In this document: positions 1 through 10,458 of the stretch, piece by piece | How positions within the stretch are numbered: the stretch's first letter is position 1 | Layout: the number at the start of each line of letters is the position of its first letter | Origin: Aequorivita antarctica | Lineage (GTDB): Bacteria; Bacteroidota; Bacteroidia; Flavobacteriales; Flavobacteriaceae | NCBI RefSeq assembly: GCF_007997155.1 | Contig: NZ_VORT01000003.1 | Location: 124,001-188,000, forward strand | Length of the DNA: 64,000 nt | Direction: 5' to 3' | Notes under the pieces: model-generated | Database searches by the model: none | Told to the model about the DNA's origin: nothing | What the model saw: the letters and a program-made list of their open reading frames with translations, nothing else | Made by a program: the position numbers and the translations under genes

Positions 1-17
1 TATTCTTGGTTCTTTTT

Positions 18-929
18 TTAGAAAAAGCGGTGAAGCAATAAATTTACATGAATTAGCACAATGCTGAAAACGCCAATTACTATGGCGAACTTCAAAATAT
101 TGTGCAAAACCATATAATGGATTTTGTTTTTTGAATACCAAAGAACCGCAAGAAACACGGCCAATCCTATAATACTTACATAAAAATAGTAATCCATATA
201 ACCTATCTCATCCTTAAATTTAGTGATAAGCAAAATGATTGGCGCCAAAGTCAATACGCTTAAAACAGTAAGCATTATTTTGGAAGTTTTTTCGCCATAA
301 ACCACTGGAATTGTATTGTAACCATGGGTTAAATCGCCTTTAATATTTTCAAGATCTTTCACTAATTCGCGCATAGCAATCAACAAGAAAAGAAAGGTGG
401 CGTGTACAAAAATTACAACATCAAAATTTCGGTAATGCACAAAAATTGCAAAAAATGGAATTACTGCGAGAATAGCTGCCGTAATATTTCCAATGAAAGG
501 ATATTTTTTCAGTTTATGCGAATAGAACCAAAGGAAAAAAATATAAATAGAGAAAAATAGCACAGCTCTAAACGAAACATAACTCGCAAAAATGACCGAC
601 AAAAAGTTGAGTACAAAATAAGCCGAAAGCTTGGTGCGTTGGCTCACAAGTTTGTCCAACATTGTTTTCTGCGGTCTGTTTATTAAATCTTTTTCGCTAT
701 CGTAAAAACTGTTTATGATATAACCACTGGCAATTGCTGAAGATGAAGCCAAGACCAACATGAGCAAATTCACGTCAAACAAAACATCGCGAACGCGCAA
801 ATCTGGAGCCAAAATGTAAATACTGGTGAGGTATTGGGCAATTACAATAATGAGAATATTGTAGCCGCGAACCAAAGAAAACAGGCTGAAAAACTTTAAT
901 AGGAAGAGTTTTTGTTTTCTATTGAGCAT
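18..929 (-). CDS. UbiA-family prenyltransferase (geranylgeranylglycerol-phosphate geranylgeranyltransferase-like)
   Basis: Integral membrane enzyme of 303 residues that would transfer an isoprenoid chain to an acceptor. Flavobacterial homologues beside mevalonate genes are usually named geranylgeranylglycerol-phosphate geranylgeranyltransferase. Both Asp-rich motifs of the UbiA fold are visible: N73-x3-D77-x3-D81 (first Asp of the NDxxDxxxD consensus is Ser74) and D192-x6-D199 in the second. About eight hydrophobic segments follow a basic N-terminus. The mevalonate kinase and diphosphomevalonate decarboxylase genes lie close by on the same strand, which fits a shared isoprenoid role. The acceptor cannot be read from sequence; a quinone or other lipid acceptor is possible. 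Confidence 0.82.
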   Translation of the reverse strand: MLNRKQKLFLLKFFSLFSLVRGYNILIIVIAQYLTSIYILAPDLRVRDVLFDVNLLMLVLASSSAIASGYIINSFYDSEKDLINRPQKTMLDKLVSQRTKLSAYFVLNFLSVIFASYVSFRAVLFFSIYIFFLWFYSHKLKKYPFIGNITAAILAVIPFFAIFVHYRNFDVVIFVHATFLFLLIAMRELVKDLENIKGDLTHGYNTIPVVYGEKTSKIMLTVLSVLTLAPIILLITKFKDEIGYMDYYFYVSIIGLAVFLAVLWYSKNKIHYMVLHNILKFAIVIGVFSIVLIHVNLLLHRFF

Positions 930-990
930 TTTTATCGCGTAAATAGTTAGCTATTAAAACAATTTGAAAGGACTTAAAATTCAAACCACT

Positions 991-3462
991 TTATACTTTA
1001 ATAAATCTTCTAACGCCAATTTCACCATCTGCACTTATTATTTTGATGAAGTAAACTCCTGCCTCTAATTTTGAAACATTTAATTCAGAATTACTATCAT
1101 TCAAGACATTAATATTTCTTGTAATCAATTGCCCTAAGTTATTATATATTTCAACTTTTTGAATAGTTTTTATGCAATTAATATTCAGAGTATTCGATGA
1201 TGGGTTGGGGTAAATGGAAAAGTTTAGGGTGGCGGCTTCATTAGTGCCTAAGATAAGGGTATTTTTAAACCATCTTATTTCATTTGAATCTCTAAGACTA
1301 GCAATAACATCCATATCGCCATCGCCATCAATATCATTTGCTAGAACAAAATTGGCTCCGTCAGCATTATTCATTATAATGTTTTGTGACCCAAAATTCC
1401 CAGCGCCATCAAGATTTTCGTACCAATCAACCACATCGCCGTAAAGGGAAACCGAAAGTACATCAAGATCGCCATCATTATCCAAATCCGATGTATAAAC
1501 GCCAACGGGTGTATCTAGCCCTGATGCAATATTCTTCTCTGGACCGAAATCACCTAGGCCATCTATATTCTCAAACCATACCACCTTACCATCCAATCTT
1601 TGGGTTATTATTACATCCAAATCGTTATCGCCATCCAAATCGGAAGCATGAACAAAATCGATATTGTTGTTACGAGTTGAAGCAATTAACTGGGGTGGGC
1701 TAAAAACTCCACCTCCTAAATTTTCATACCAATTTGTCGCACCATTTATTAATGAAGCAGAAACAATATCCAATCTTCCGTCGTTATTAATATCTGCGAC
1801 GTGAATATTATACGGACTCAAGGCAAAATTATCAACAATAATTTGTTCCGATCCAAAATTTCCTTGTCCGTCCAAGTTTTCAAACCATGACAATTTGTTT
1901 GTAAAAAATGTGGCTGTTACTACATCCACATCACCATCACCATCCATATCTTCAGCAGCAATATCAATATAAGCACTTGAAATTTGATTGGCTATTATTT
2001 TCTTTTCGCTGAATAGTCCATTTCCATCTAAGTTCTCTTGCCAAGCCACAAGATGTTGAGAAACAAATACAACGTCTAAATCTCCATCACCATCCACATC
2101 TTTTGCTACGACGGCTTTCGCACCATAATTATTTTGCGATATGGTTTTTTGTATACTGAAATTCCCATAACCGTCCACATTTTTATACCAAGCTATTTCT
2201 CCATCGGAGTAGGAAGCTGAAAGCACATCCAAGTTGCCATCACCATCTATATCGGCGGCATAAATGCTTTGGGGAGAATCTACATTATAAGTGAAATATT
2301 GATGCGGTCCAAAAGTGCCATTTCCATCAAGATTTTTATGAAACCCTATCCTGTCTTCTGAAGCAGAGATAATATCCGCACCGCCATTGTTATCAATATC
2401 GGCAACATAAATAGAAAAAGTAAATCCAGAGGATGTATTCACAAAATGGGGCGCACTAAAATTACCCTCTCCATCTAAATTTTCATACCATTCAATGGAA
2501 GTATCTTGATCTCTAGAAAGTCCTGAAATTACATCAAGATCTCCGTCACCGTCAATATCTGAAGCAAAAATGGTATATGGGCTAAAGGTACCCGAGGTTA
2601 TTATTTGTTTCGCACCAAAACTTGCCTGTCCATCCAGATTTTCATACCATGCTATAGTACCTGTGCTAGAATTAGATGAAGCAGAAATTACATCCATATC
2701 TCCATCGCTATCAATGTCCGCAGCCTGCACATATTTGAAGTTACCCAAGCCTATATTCTGTTTGGCCCCAAATTGCCCTTGTGAATCTATATTTTCAAAC
2801 CACACCAACTCATTGCCCAATCCCGAGGCCGATAAAACATCCATATCTCCGTCATTATCCATATCTGCCGAATAAACCGAATATACGCCCAAGGCATTTG
2901 GATTGATTATATTTTGTGTCCCAAAATTCCCTAATCCATCGGTATTTTCATACCATACAATTTTACCCTCATTAATATTCCCCGAAGCAGAAATTACATC
3001 CATGTCGCCATCGCCGTCAATATCTGAAGCAAAAACCGAAAGCGCATTGATAGCATCGGTAGTAATAATTTGCTGGACTCCAAATGTACCTTGCCCATCC
3101 AAATTCTCGTACCACGCGATTTTATTGTCATTAGATGAAGCGGAAAGTACATCCATATCTGAATCTCCATCTATATCAATCGCAAAAACCGATGAAGCGC
3201 CAATTGCGTTCACACTAATTAATTGCTGATCGCCATAAGTCCCTTGTCCGTCTAAATTTTTATACCATGCAATTTTACTGTCATTCATTGAAGCAGAGAG
3301 AATATCTATATCCCCATCACCATCAATATCGGCTGCAAAAACAGAGCGTGGATTTTGGGTGGCATTATAATCGCCAATAATGATTTTATTTTCAAAATCA
3401 ACTTGGGCAAAACTTTGCAGCGATAGAAACGAAATAAGTAAGAGGGGTAATTTTAATTTCAT
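991..3462 (-). CDS. Secreted FG-GAP/VCBS-repeat protein with T9SS type A sorting domain
   Basis: Large secreted surface protein, 823 residues from the chosen start. That ATG at 3462 begins a clean signal peptide (MKLKLPLLLISFLSLQSFAQ); an upstream in-frame start would add 11 residues ahead of it. I count about 14 repeats of roughly 50 residues, each with an Asp-rich calcium-loop-like motif (for example ADIDGDGDID) followed by a W-Y/F-x-N-x-D-G motif, the pattern of FG-GAP/VCBS beta-propeller blades. The last ~75 residues (FSIYPNPSSNTLNI to VRRFIKV) are a type A T9SS sorting domain, so export through the type IX secretion system and anchoring or release at the surface is expected. The ligand is unknown. 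Confidence 0.88.
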   Translation of the reverse strand: MKLKLPLLLISFLSLQSFAQVDFENKIIIGDYNATQNPRSVFAADIDGDGDIDILSASMNDSKIAWYKNLDGQGTYGDQQLISVNAIGASSVFAIDIDGDSDMDVLSASSNDNKIAWYENLDGQGTFGVQQIITTDAINALSVFASDIDGDGDMDVISASGNINEGKIVWYENTDGLGNFGTQNIINPNALGVYSVYSADMDNDGDMDVLSASGLGNELVWFENIDSQGQFGAKQNIGLGNFKYVQAADIDSDGDMDVISASSNSSTGTIAWYENLDGQASFGAKQIITSGTFSPYTIFASDIDGDGDLDVISGLSRDQDTSIEWYENLDGEGNFSAPHFVNTSSGFTFSIYVADIDNNGGADIISASEDRIGFHKNLDGNGTFGPHQYFTYNVDSPQSIYAADIDGDGNLDVLSASYSDGEIAWYKNVDGYGNFSIQKTISQNNYGAKAVVAKDVDGDGDLDVVFVSQHLVAWQENLDGNGLFSEKKIIANQISSAYIDIAAEDMDGDGDVDVVTATFFTNKLSWFENLDGQGNFGSEQIIVDNFALSPYNIHVADINNDGRLDIVSASLINGATNWYENLGGGVFSPPQLIASTRNNNIDFVHASDLDGDNDLDVIITQRLDGKVVWFENIDGLGDFGPEKNIASGLDTPVGVYTSDLDNDGDLDVLSVSLYGDVVDWYENLDGAGNFGSQNIIMNNADGANFVLANDIDGDGDMDVIASLRDSNEIRWFKNTLILGTNEAATLNFSIYPNPSSNTLNINCIKTIQKVEIYNNLGQLITRNINVLNDSNSELNVSKLEAGVYFIKIISADGEIGVRRFIKV

Positions 3463-3590
3463 TTTCAATGAATTATAAAAACAAGATATGAGCAATCGAT
3501 TTCACAATAGAAATCAATTGCTAGCAAAGTAATCAAAATTTATATTTTTTGGTTTGAAACTAAAAAGAAAGAATCCAGAAGAATGATGCT

Positions 3591-4529
3591 TTAAAAACTA
3601 TAAACCACTTCAAGTTTATAATTTTTCAAGGCCTTACGGGCTTCGTCAATATCTTCCGTGAAGCCAAGCATATAGCCTCCTCCGCCAGAGCCACAAAGTT
3701 TTAGGTAGTATGCATTGCTATCAATTCCCTTCTTCCAAAGTTTGTGGAACTGTGCTGGAATCATTGGTTTAAAATTGTCCAAAACCACTTTTGAAAGCTG
3801 TTTGATATTCCCAAAAAGCGATTTCACGTCGCCTTGCAGAAAATCCTCAACGCAAGCGTCTGTATGTTTTGTGAATTGGTCTTTAAGCATATTCCGGAAA
3901 CCTTCCTGCTTCATATTTTCCATAAAAATCTGAACCATTGGAGCGGTTTCACCAGTACTGCCACTGTCCAATAAAAATACGGCACCTTTTCCGTTTTCGG
4001 TTTGAGAAGGAATACCGGCAGGCTCAATATTGTCTTTGGAATTGATTAAAATAGGAAGACTCAAATAACTGTTCAACGGATCTAAACCTGAAGATTTTCC
4101 ATGGAAAAAAGACTCCATTTCAGCAAAAATAGCTTTTAGAGTAAGCAGTTTTTCACGGGTAAGATTTTCAAGAACCGTAATTTTATCATTTGCATATTTA
4201 TCGTAAATAGCCGCTACCAAAGCGCCGCTGCTACCCACACCGTAACCCTGTGGAATGCTACTGTCAAAATACAATCCCCTTTCCACGTCCTTTTTCAAAG
4301 CTTCCATATCAAAAGAAACCAATTTTGGATTTTCTGTCTGAAGTGTTTCCAAATACTCAGCAAACCGTTTTAGGCTAGCGTTTGATTTGTGTGTGGAAAT
4401 GGTATGGTGTTTATCAATTTTCAACGCACCTTTATAAAAATTATAGGGAATTGATAATCCTTTGGAATCCTTGATAATTCCATATTCACCGAAAAGTAAA
4501 ATTTTTGAGTAAAAGAGGGGGCCGTGCAT
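3591..4529 (-). CDS. Mevalonate kinase (GHMP kinase family)
   Basis: Cytosolic kinase of 312 residues expected to phosphorylate mevalonate with ATP. The GHMP signature loop is at residues 95-103 (GYGVGSSGA), and the C-terminal glycine-rich motif CGSGGGG is near residue 280. The N-terminus (SKILLFGEYGII) matches the mevalonate-kinase K-[IL]-x-L-x-G-E-x motif. Length fits the family. The diphosphomevalonate decarboxylase at 9275-10357 and the prenyltransferase at 18-929 support the pathway; phosphomevalonate kinase is not in the window. Some databases place close flavobacterial relatives in a generic GHMP kinase family, so substrate assignment leans on context. Confidence 0.85.
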   Translation of the reverse strand: MHGPLFYSKILLFGEYGIIKDSKGLSIPYNFYKGALKIDKHHTISTHKSNASLKRFAEYLETLQTENPKLVSFDMEALKKDVERGLYFDSSIPQGYGVGSSGALVAAIYDKYANDKITVLENLTREKLLTLKAIFAEMESFFHGKSSGLDPLNSYLSLPILINSKDNIEPAGIPSQTENGKGAVFLLDSGSTGETAPMVQIFMENMKQEGFRNMLKDQFTKHTDACVEDFLQGDVKSLFGNIKQLSKVVLDNFKPMIPAQFHKLWKKGIDSNAYYLKLCGSGGGGYMLGFTEDIDEARKALKNYKLEVVYSF

Positions 4530-4738
4530 ATTTTAATTCTTTCTAATGTTAAAAATACAGATTTTAACGATAAGATTCTTTTTAAAATGCAAAGATACGG
4601 TTTTTAAGAATTATAGTTTCAGAAAATTTCATTCAGAAGTTCAAAAAATTTAAATTAAAAAGTTGAATTTAAGTATTCTACAAATTCTTGATGACATTTT
4701 AATGAATTTGCCGATGTAGTGTCAAAAACCCTTGCACA

Positions 4739-5881
4739 ATGAAAACTTCAACATCATTTTTCGTCCTCCTTTTAGTCTCTTCCATTTTCACTTCATGCCT
4801 TAATAGTAATGGAAAACAACAGAATTTTAATGAAGAAGACACCTTCGGGGAGTATTACAACGAAGAAAACGCCTCCGAAAATTATGAAAACGGCAACAAT
4901 CAGATTGCAAAAAAAGGTGAAATGAAATACTTCAACACCATAGATTCCCGAAACGGAATGGTGATGTCGCGCATTCCATTTCCTTCCTCTTGGCAAAAAC
5001 AAAATGGCGGCGAGTACCTCTATACAGGGCCAAATGGAATTAAAGTTCACGGCGAACGCGGGGGAAGTTTTATGTTTTCTAAAGACCCACAAATGAACCA
5101 AATGTATCAGCAAAGCGGAATGCAGGTGCAGCTTCCAAAATCCATAGACCAAGTAATAAATGAAGGTTTTATGGAATACGCCAATAAAATAAATCGCAAA
5201 CTGGTGCGGAAATACCCAATGCCACAATTTGCTGCTTGGGACAAACAATTTGATGACCAACTGTATAAGAGCATGCCTTCACAAAAAACGTTCACCGTTA
5301 TGGGCCTGGAATGGCGCGACCCAGATGGCACCTCATTCCTTACCGTATTGCATCATTACGTTTCTTACGATCAATACGGAGGTTACTGGGGCATAACCTA
5401 TTCTGTGCTTGAAACTTCTAAAAATGTTTTTGAACAAGCCAAAATACAATACCTCAACGGGCTTTTAAACCAACAAATAAACTCACAGTGGCTGCAGGCA
5501 GTAAACCAAAAGGATATGCAAATTGCCCAGCAGAGCAATGCCGGCCACCAACAACGAATGGCGAATATAAAATCCTTTGGCGACCAAAACACTGCACGTT
5601 TCAATGAGCGAATGGCCGCGATGGACCAAAATATGGAAAGCTGGCGAGCCAATCAAGTCGCGGGAGATAGAAACCAAGAGCAGTTTCTGGACTATGTAAA
5701 CGAAAGAACTAATGTAGTGGACCCTAATACTGGACAAACTTATAAAGTAGATGCAGGCGCAAATCAATATTGGATAAACAGCCAAGGCGAATATATAAAA
5801 AGTGACAATGCTAACTACAATCCGAACCAAGACAACAATATCAACAACCAAACTTGGACGGAATATGAGGAACAAAATTGA
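4739..5881 (+). CDS. Putative lipoprotein of unknown function
   Basis: Product of 380 residues with a hydrophobic N-terminal signal ending in SSIFTSC, so Cys20 is a plausible lipidation site; the -3 residue is Phe, making the lipobox slightly atypical. The mature part is acidic and Asn-rich at first, has a globular middle (around residues 60-240, rich in aromatic residues), then a Gln/Asn/Met-rich helical stretch (about 240-310) and an Asn-rich low-complexity tail. I do not recognise the family. It is divergent from the mevalonate kinase gene and lies about 110 bp before the TPR-CHAT gene on the same strand. Confidence 0.7.
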   Translation: MKTSTSFFVLLLVSSIFTSCLNSNGKQQNFNEEDTFGEYYNEENASENYENGNNQIAKKGEMKYFNTIDSRNGMVMSRIPFPSSWQKQNGGEYLYTGPNGIKVHGERGGSFMFSKDPQMNQMYQQSGMQVQLPKSIDQVINEGFMEYANKINRKLVRKYPMPQFAAWDKQFDDQLYKSMPSQKTFTVMGLEWRDPDGTSFLTVLHHYVSYDQYGGYWGITYSVLETSKNVFEQAKIQYLNGLLNQQINSQWLQAVNQKDMQIAQQSNAGHQQRMANIKSFGDQNTARFNERMAAMDQNMESWRANQVAGDRNQEQFLDYVNERTNVVDPNTGQTYKVDAGANQYWINSQGEYIKSDNANYNPNQDNNINNQTWTEYEEQN

Positions 5882-5915
5882 AGTAATTTCATAAAGCAAT
5901 AGCTCTGTATGAAAT

Positions 5916-5944
5916 TTGCCAATCAAAAATAAGTTGTATCTTTC
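5916..5944 (+). promoter_or_regulatory. Putative flavobacterial promoter for the TPR-CHAT gene
   Basis: TTG at 5916-5918 and TATCTTTC at 5937-5944 are separated by 18 bp. This fits the Flavobacterium -33 TTG / -7 TAnnTTTG consensus with one mismatch in the -7 box. The element sits about 50 bp upstream of the ATG at 5993. Confidence 0.45.
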
Positions 5945-5992
5945 TTCAAAATATCCCCAGAAACATTTACTTATTTTTTAGGTTTTTCAACT

Positions 5993-8900
5993 ATGAAATT
6001 CAAACGTTGGATATTTTTTTCCTTACCTCACATCATTATATTTCTTTCTGTGTTTACAATGTATCCGCAAGAAAAAATTATGTCCGTAAAAGAAATCCAA
6101 ACCCTTATTGAACAGGATTCGCTTGCAAAAGCCCAAACGGAAGTATCAAAAAACCTTACCTATTATCGCACCCAAAAAATATTCGATAGCCTTTATAATT
6201 ACATCCAGTTTGAAGGCAGTTTTAAGCTAAATAACGGTGATAAGAAACTGGCTATCAAAAAAGCAGAGGTACTTACTCAAGAAATAAAGAATAACGCTTC
6301 CCCGCATTTTGTTGTTGAAGCTATTACAGAAATGGGCTGGATTTACGATGATGCTGGGCAGCATCAAAAAGCCTACGATTTTCTAGAAACTGCCATTCCC
6401 TTCGCACTTCGCAATAAAGAACCGCAAAATACTGACGTTGCAGGTGTGGAGTATCGCCGGGGTTATTATGCATCTAAAATGGGCGGTTTCCCTTTGGCAA
6501 ATAAACATTACCAAACATCACTGCGGTTGTTGAGGAAGAGCGGAAAACAAGATTACGTTTTTTATAACCAAGTTTACAATGCCCTTGGCGGAATGATGTG
6601 GCAGGAAGCCAAACTGGACAGTGCAAAATTCTATTTTCAAGAAGCCGTGAAGGTATTGGAAAAAACGGATGAAACCGATATTATGAACCGTTATTACCGT
6701 CCATCGCTAGTGAAAATGAACCTTGCTATTTTGTGGAACGCTTTGGGTAAAAATCAGGAAGCAATTGCAATTTCAGAAGAAGCCCTTGCTGGCTTTCAGC
6801 AATATATAAATCGCTCCACGGATGAAGCACGGACCTATAAAGCAAAAAACCATCAATGTGTTGTGATAGATAATATGGCAACTTTTTACAATACCCTTGG
6901 CGAGTACTCCAGATCGCAGGAACTAATTGAATATTCTTTTGAACAGAAAAAAAAGCTTTTCGAAAAAAACGACATCAACCTCATCATTTCAAATATCATT
7001 CTTGCTGAAGCCAAAACGGCAAGTCACGATTTTGAAGGCGCAGCAAAAAATGCCGACCATGCATTGGAACTCTTAAAAACCAGTCCAGGCGCCGATTTAT
7101 ACTGGGGAGCCGCAGCATTATCTACCCGCGCCACCATTTATGAATTTATGGACGACACTGAAAATGCCGCAATTTTTTATGAAAAGGCAGAAACAATGTA
7201 TCGAAAATCCATGGGCGATACCTATACCAAGGATTTTCTGGACAACATTATGGAATATTCCCTCTTTGCTGCAAAAAACCAAAAAAAAGAGAAAGCTATT
7301 TCCCTCGCCAAAGAAACGTATCATTTCACGCATACGGGTGATTTTAAAAACACACTTCAAGAATTTTATCACACCATCAATTTGGCACAAGTGCATTACC
7401 TACTTAAGGATTATGCCGAAGCTGAAAAATTTAGTGAAGAAGCACTGCGTTTCAACATCTTAAAAAAAGGCGAAAAAATAAGCGCTACAGATTCCATTCT
7501 TAGCCAATACCGCAAACCACAGGCGCTACTTATCAATGCTCAATCAAAATACTATTCTACTGAAAACAAAAACCCCTTTTTTTTGAAAGACCTATTACGC
7601 CAAGTGGAGGAGGGTGTTGCCATCTTGGACCAACGCAAAAAAGTGGTTAGCAACAACGAAAACGTTACGCTACTGATAACCGAAAACGAAGAACTTTTAA
7701 ATTTTGCTAAAAAACTTCGGCTCGAACTTTTCCAAATGACTAAAGACGAAGTATATCTGGACAAAATGATAGCACTTCATGAGTCGAGCATTTATAACCG
7801 CATTCGCTCGCGATTGAACCTTCGGGATAACGTGGCATTTCAGCACATTCCGAAAGAAGTGGTTTCGAGAGAAAACAGTTTAAAGGCAAAAATGGTTTCT
7901 TCCCTCAACGACTCACAAAACAGCAGCATAGCGCCATTCTTTAAAGCATCAGAAAATTGGGAACAATTTCTGGATTCGTTGAAACAGAATTATCCCAGAT
8001 ATTACAAAATGCGTTATGCAACTTTGGAAGAACCCATCAACGACCTTCAACAAAAAATACCTAAAAATACCACTGTGGTCCGGTATATTTTTATTGAAGA
8101 TGACCTCTATGTTTTTGTAGTCTCGCATTCCATTAAAAAAATGATAAAACTAAATTATTCAGCTGTCAAAAATTACATCCCAAAACTCAAAAATGACGAG
8201 TTTTCAGTTGAAAAAATGCGGCCGCTACTTTATGAGTTGTACCGCGCTTTATGGTTTCCATTAGAAAAATATGTGCATACCCAAAAAGTAGTTATTATTC
8301 CCGATCGCGATCTTTTCAACCTCAGTTTTGAAACACTTACCTCAAAACCAATGAAGAATTTTCAAGAAATGGCTTCCATAAGCTTATTGGCGAAGTATGA
8401 TATTTCCTATAATTTCAGTTTATTGCTCTACAAAGATAAAGGCAAGGTTGCCGATTATTCTTCAGAGTTTATTGCCTTTGCTCCCGGTTTCAACAAAAAA
8501 ATGAAGGAGGAATACAAACTCACAATCAAAGATTCCGTAGCGTTGGACAAAACCTATTTAAGATTGCTACCTCAGCCTTTTAGTGAAGATCTGGTGAAAC
8601 AATATGCCAAAGTTTTTAATGGCAATTATTTTATAAATGAAAACGCCAGCAAAGAGTTGTTTATTAATCGAGCCAAAGAACACAAAATAATCCACATTGG
8701 TACCCATGCAGAAAGCAACAATATAAGTCCGGAGTTGAGCCGCCTTATTTTTGCAAAAAAGACTGATAGCAAAGAAAACTATGACGAAAACTCGCTGTAC
8801 TCATATGAAATTTATAACATAGACCTCTCTTCTAATCTCGCCATCCTTACCGCTTGCGACACGGGCAAACCCACTTATCAAGCTGGTGAAGGAATGATAT

Positions 8901-9250
8901 CGTTGGCGCACGCCTTCAATTATGCCGGAAGTGAAAGCATCTTGACAAGCCTTTGGGAAATAGACGAAGAATCCAGTGCTGTAATCGTAAAACTTTTTTA
9001 CGACAATCTTTCCGAAGGAATGCCAAAAGATGAAGCCTTGCGAAAAGCAAAACTAAGTTACATAGCCACAGCCGAGGGCCGTACAGTTGCCCCACAATAT
9101 TGGGCAGGCCTTGTGCTTATTGGCGATACTACTCCAATAAATTTAAATAATGATATCGCTTGGTGGTGGTATGTTTTGGCGGGATTTGTTGCGCTAGCAC
9201 TTCTTGTTCTAATAATACGTAACAAAAAACAGGCACCGTCTGAAAACTGA
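5993..9250 (+). CDS. Membrane-anchored TPR-CHAT domain protein (caspase-like)
   Basis: Predicted 1085-residue protein. A hydrophobic signal-like N-terminus (residues ~5-24) leads into a long run of TPR-like helical repeats (about 60-600), then a CHAT (caspase HetF associated with TPRs) peptidase-like domain at about 700-1040. The two catalytic positions are intact: His905 in IIHIGTHAES and Cys955 in ILTACDTGK. The conserved SLWEIDEESS and YWAGLVLIGD stretches follow. One hydrophobic helix near the end (WWWYVLAGFVALALLVLIIR) is followed by a short basic tail. By the positive-inside rule this puts the TPR and CHAT parts on the periplasmic side. Target unknown. Confidence 0.87.
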   Translation: MKFKRWIFFSLPHIIIFLSVFTMYPQEKIMSVKEIQTLIEQDSLAKAQTEVSKNLTYYRTQKIFDSLYNYIQFEGSFKLNNGDKKLAIKKAEVLTQEIKNNASPHFVVEAITEMGWIYDDAGQHQKAYDFLETAIPFALRNKEPQNTDVAGVEYRRGYYASKMGGFPLANKHYQTSLRLLRKSGKQDYVFYNQVYNALGGMMWQEAKLDSAKFYFQEAVKVLEKTDETDIMNRYYRPSLVKMNLAILWNALGKNQEAIAISEEALAGFQQYINRSTDEARTYKAKNHQCVVIDNMATFYNTLGEYSRSQELIEYSFEQKKKLFEKNDINLIISNIILAEAKTASHDFEGAAKNADHALELLKTSPGADLYWGAAALSTRATIYEFMDDTENAAIFYEKAETMYRKSMGDTYTKDFLDNIMEYSLFAAKNQKKEKAISLAKETYHFTHTGDFKNTLQEFYHTINLAQVHYLLKDYAEAEKFSEEALRFNILKKGEKISATDSILSQYRKPQALLINAQSKYYSTENKNPFFLKDLLRQVEEGVAILDQRKKVVSNNENVTLLITENEELLNFAKKLRLELFQMTKDEVYLDKMIALHESSIYNRIRSRLNLRDNVAFQHIPKEVVSRENSLKAKMVSSLNDSQNSSIAPFFKASENWEQFLDSLKQNYPRYYKMRYATLEEPINDLQQKIPKNTTVVRYIFIEDDLYVFVVSHSIKKMIKLNYSAVKNYIPKLKNDEFSVEKMRPLLYELYRALWFPLEKYVHTQKVVIIPDRDLFNLSFETLTSKPMKNFQEMASISLLAKYDISYNFSLLLYKDKGKVADYSSEFIAFAPGFNKKMKEEYKLTIKDSVALDKTYLRLLPQPFSEDLVKQYAKVFNGNYFINENASKELFINRAKEHKIIHIGTHAESNNISPELSRLIFAKKTDSKENYDENSLYSYEIYNIDLSSNLAILTACDTGKPTYQAGEGMISLAHAFNYAGSESILTSLWEIDEESSAVIVKLFYDNLSEGMPKDEALRKAKLSYIATAEGRTVAPQYWAGLVLIGDTTPINLNNDIAWWWYVLAGFVALALLVLIIRNKKQAPSEN

Positions 9251-9274
9251 AGTTGTTCGTTTGCTATTCGGGTT

Positions 9275-10357
9275 TTAAATTTTTAATTTTTCAGCTCCCA
9301 AACCAACCTCATCTACAATAAACTCTCCATTTTTACAGAATTGCGAAAGCTCTTTTTTGATGAAATGTAAAACTGTTTCCTTTTCAATTTCTGGGTAAAG
9401 CACATGTACATTAGCACCCGCATCCAACGTAAAGCAAACGTTGCTAGCAGTTTCTTCCCTAAATTTCCAAATACGATTGATTATTTCCAAGGTGTTTGGT
9501 TTCATCAATATGAAATAGGGCATCGAGGTCATCATCATAGCGTGAAGAGACAATGCCTCACTTTCCACAATTTTGATGAATTCAGAAACATTACCATTTT
9601 TAAAAATCGGGATTAGCTTGGAGAGATTTTCCTTTGCTTGCCTGAAGCGTTGTTCGGCAAAAGGATGATCTAGCATCAAATCGTGGCCAAGGGTACTACT
9701 CACTTGCTTTTCGCCTTTGTCAACCAATAAAATCGTGTCTTGATAATTCTTGAAGTTCGGATGTACCTCAAAAGGATATTTTGTGCCGAAGAATTTACTG
9801 CTTCCGTTAATATCTGAGTGTTCACCCCAAACAATCAACGGTCCTTCCACACTTCTGGAAGCACTACCAGACCCCAAACGCGCAAGAAAAGACGCTTTTT
9901 CAATAAAATATTCGTCCATAATATGCGGTTGCATTTGCTGTTCCATATCCATTAAACAAAGCGCCAATGCACTCATTCCACTAGCGGAGGAAGCAATACC
10001 ACTACTGTGGGGAAAACTGTTGGATGTTTCAATCTTAAATTTGAAATCTTTCAAAAATGGCAAATACACCTCCACCCTTTCAAAGAATTTTTGGATTTTC
10101 GGCTCAAACGAAACTTCTCTTTTTCCGTCGAGATACACTTCAAAATTAAATTCCTGAGAAGAAGATTTTTCAAAAGACAACTTAGTATTTGTATGACAGT
10201 TGCTCAAAGTAAAGCTTACTGATGCATTCATCGGCATTTGCTCACCGTATTTCCCCCAGTATTTAACTAATGCGATATTGCTGGGCGATCGCCAAGAAAC
10301 GGTTCCGGAAGATAAAGACTGAGTATAACTACAAACAATGAATCTGTGTTGTGCCAT
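9275..10357 (-). CDS. Diphosphomevalonate decarboxylase family protein
   Basis: GHMP-fold enzyme of 360 residues expected to convert mevalonate diphosphate to isopentenyl diphosphate with ATP. Family markers visible: NIALVKYWGK at 27-36, the glycine/serine loop SSGIASSASG at 118-127, and LDAGANVH with the catalytic-type Asp312 (counterpart of the DAGPN motif). A mevalonate 3,5-bisphosphate decarboxylase activity cannot be excluded, since the two share a family. It converges with the TPR-CHAT gene with only 24 bp between stops and shares strand with the mevalonate kinase gene at 3591-4529. Confidence 0.86.
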   Translation of the reverse strand: MAQHRFIVCSYTQSLSSGTVSWRSPSNIALVKYWGKYGEQMPMNASVSFTLSNCHTNTKLSFEKSSSQEFNFEVYLDGKREVSFEPKIQKFFERVEVYLPFLKDFKFKIETSNSFPHSSGIASSASGMSALALCLMDMEQQMQPHIMDEYFIEKASFLARLGSGSASRSVEGPLIVWGEHSDINGSSKFFGTKYPFEVHPNFKNYQDTILLVDKGEKQVSSTLGHDLMLDHPFAEQRFRQAKENLSKLIPIFKNGNVSEFIKIVESEALSLHAMMMTSMPYFILMKPNTLEIINRIWKFREETASNVCFTLDAGANVHVLYPEIEKETVLHFIKKELSQFCKNGEFIVDEVGLGAEKLKI

Positions 10358-10458
10358 ATTGTTAGGGATAGATTACAAAAGTAAAACACTTTTTCGGTTA
10401 TCGTGATGACAATTTAAAAACGTTTCGATGTATTCCTATAATCCTAAAACCACATATC

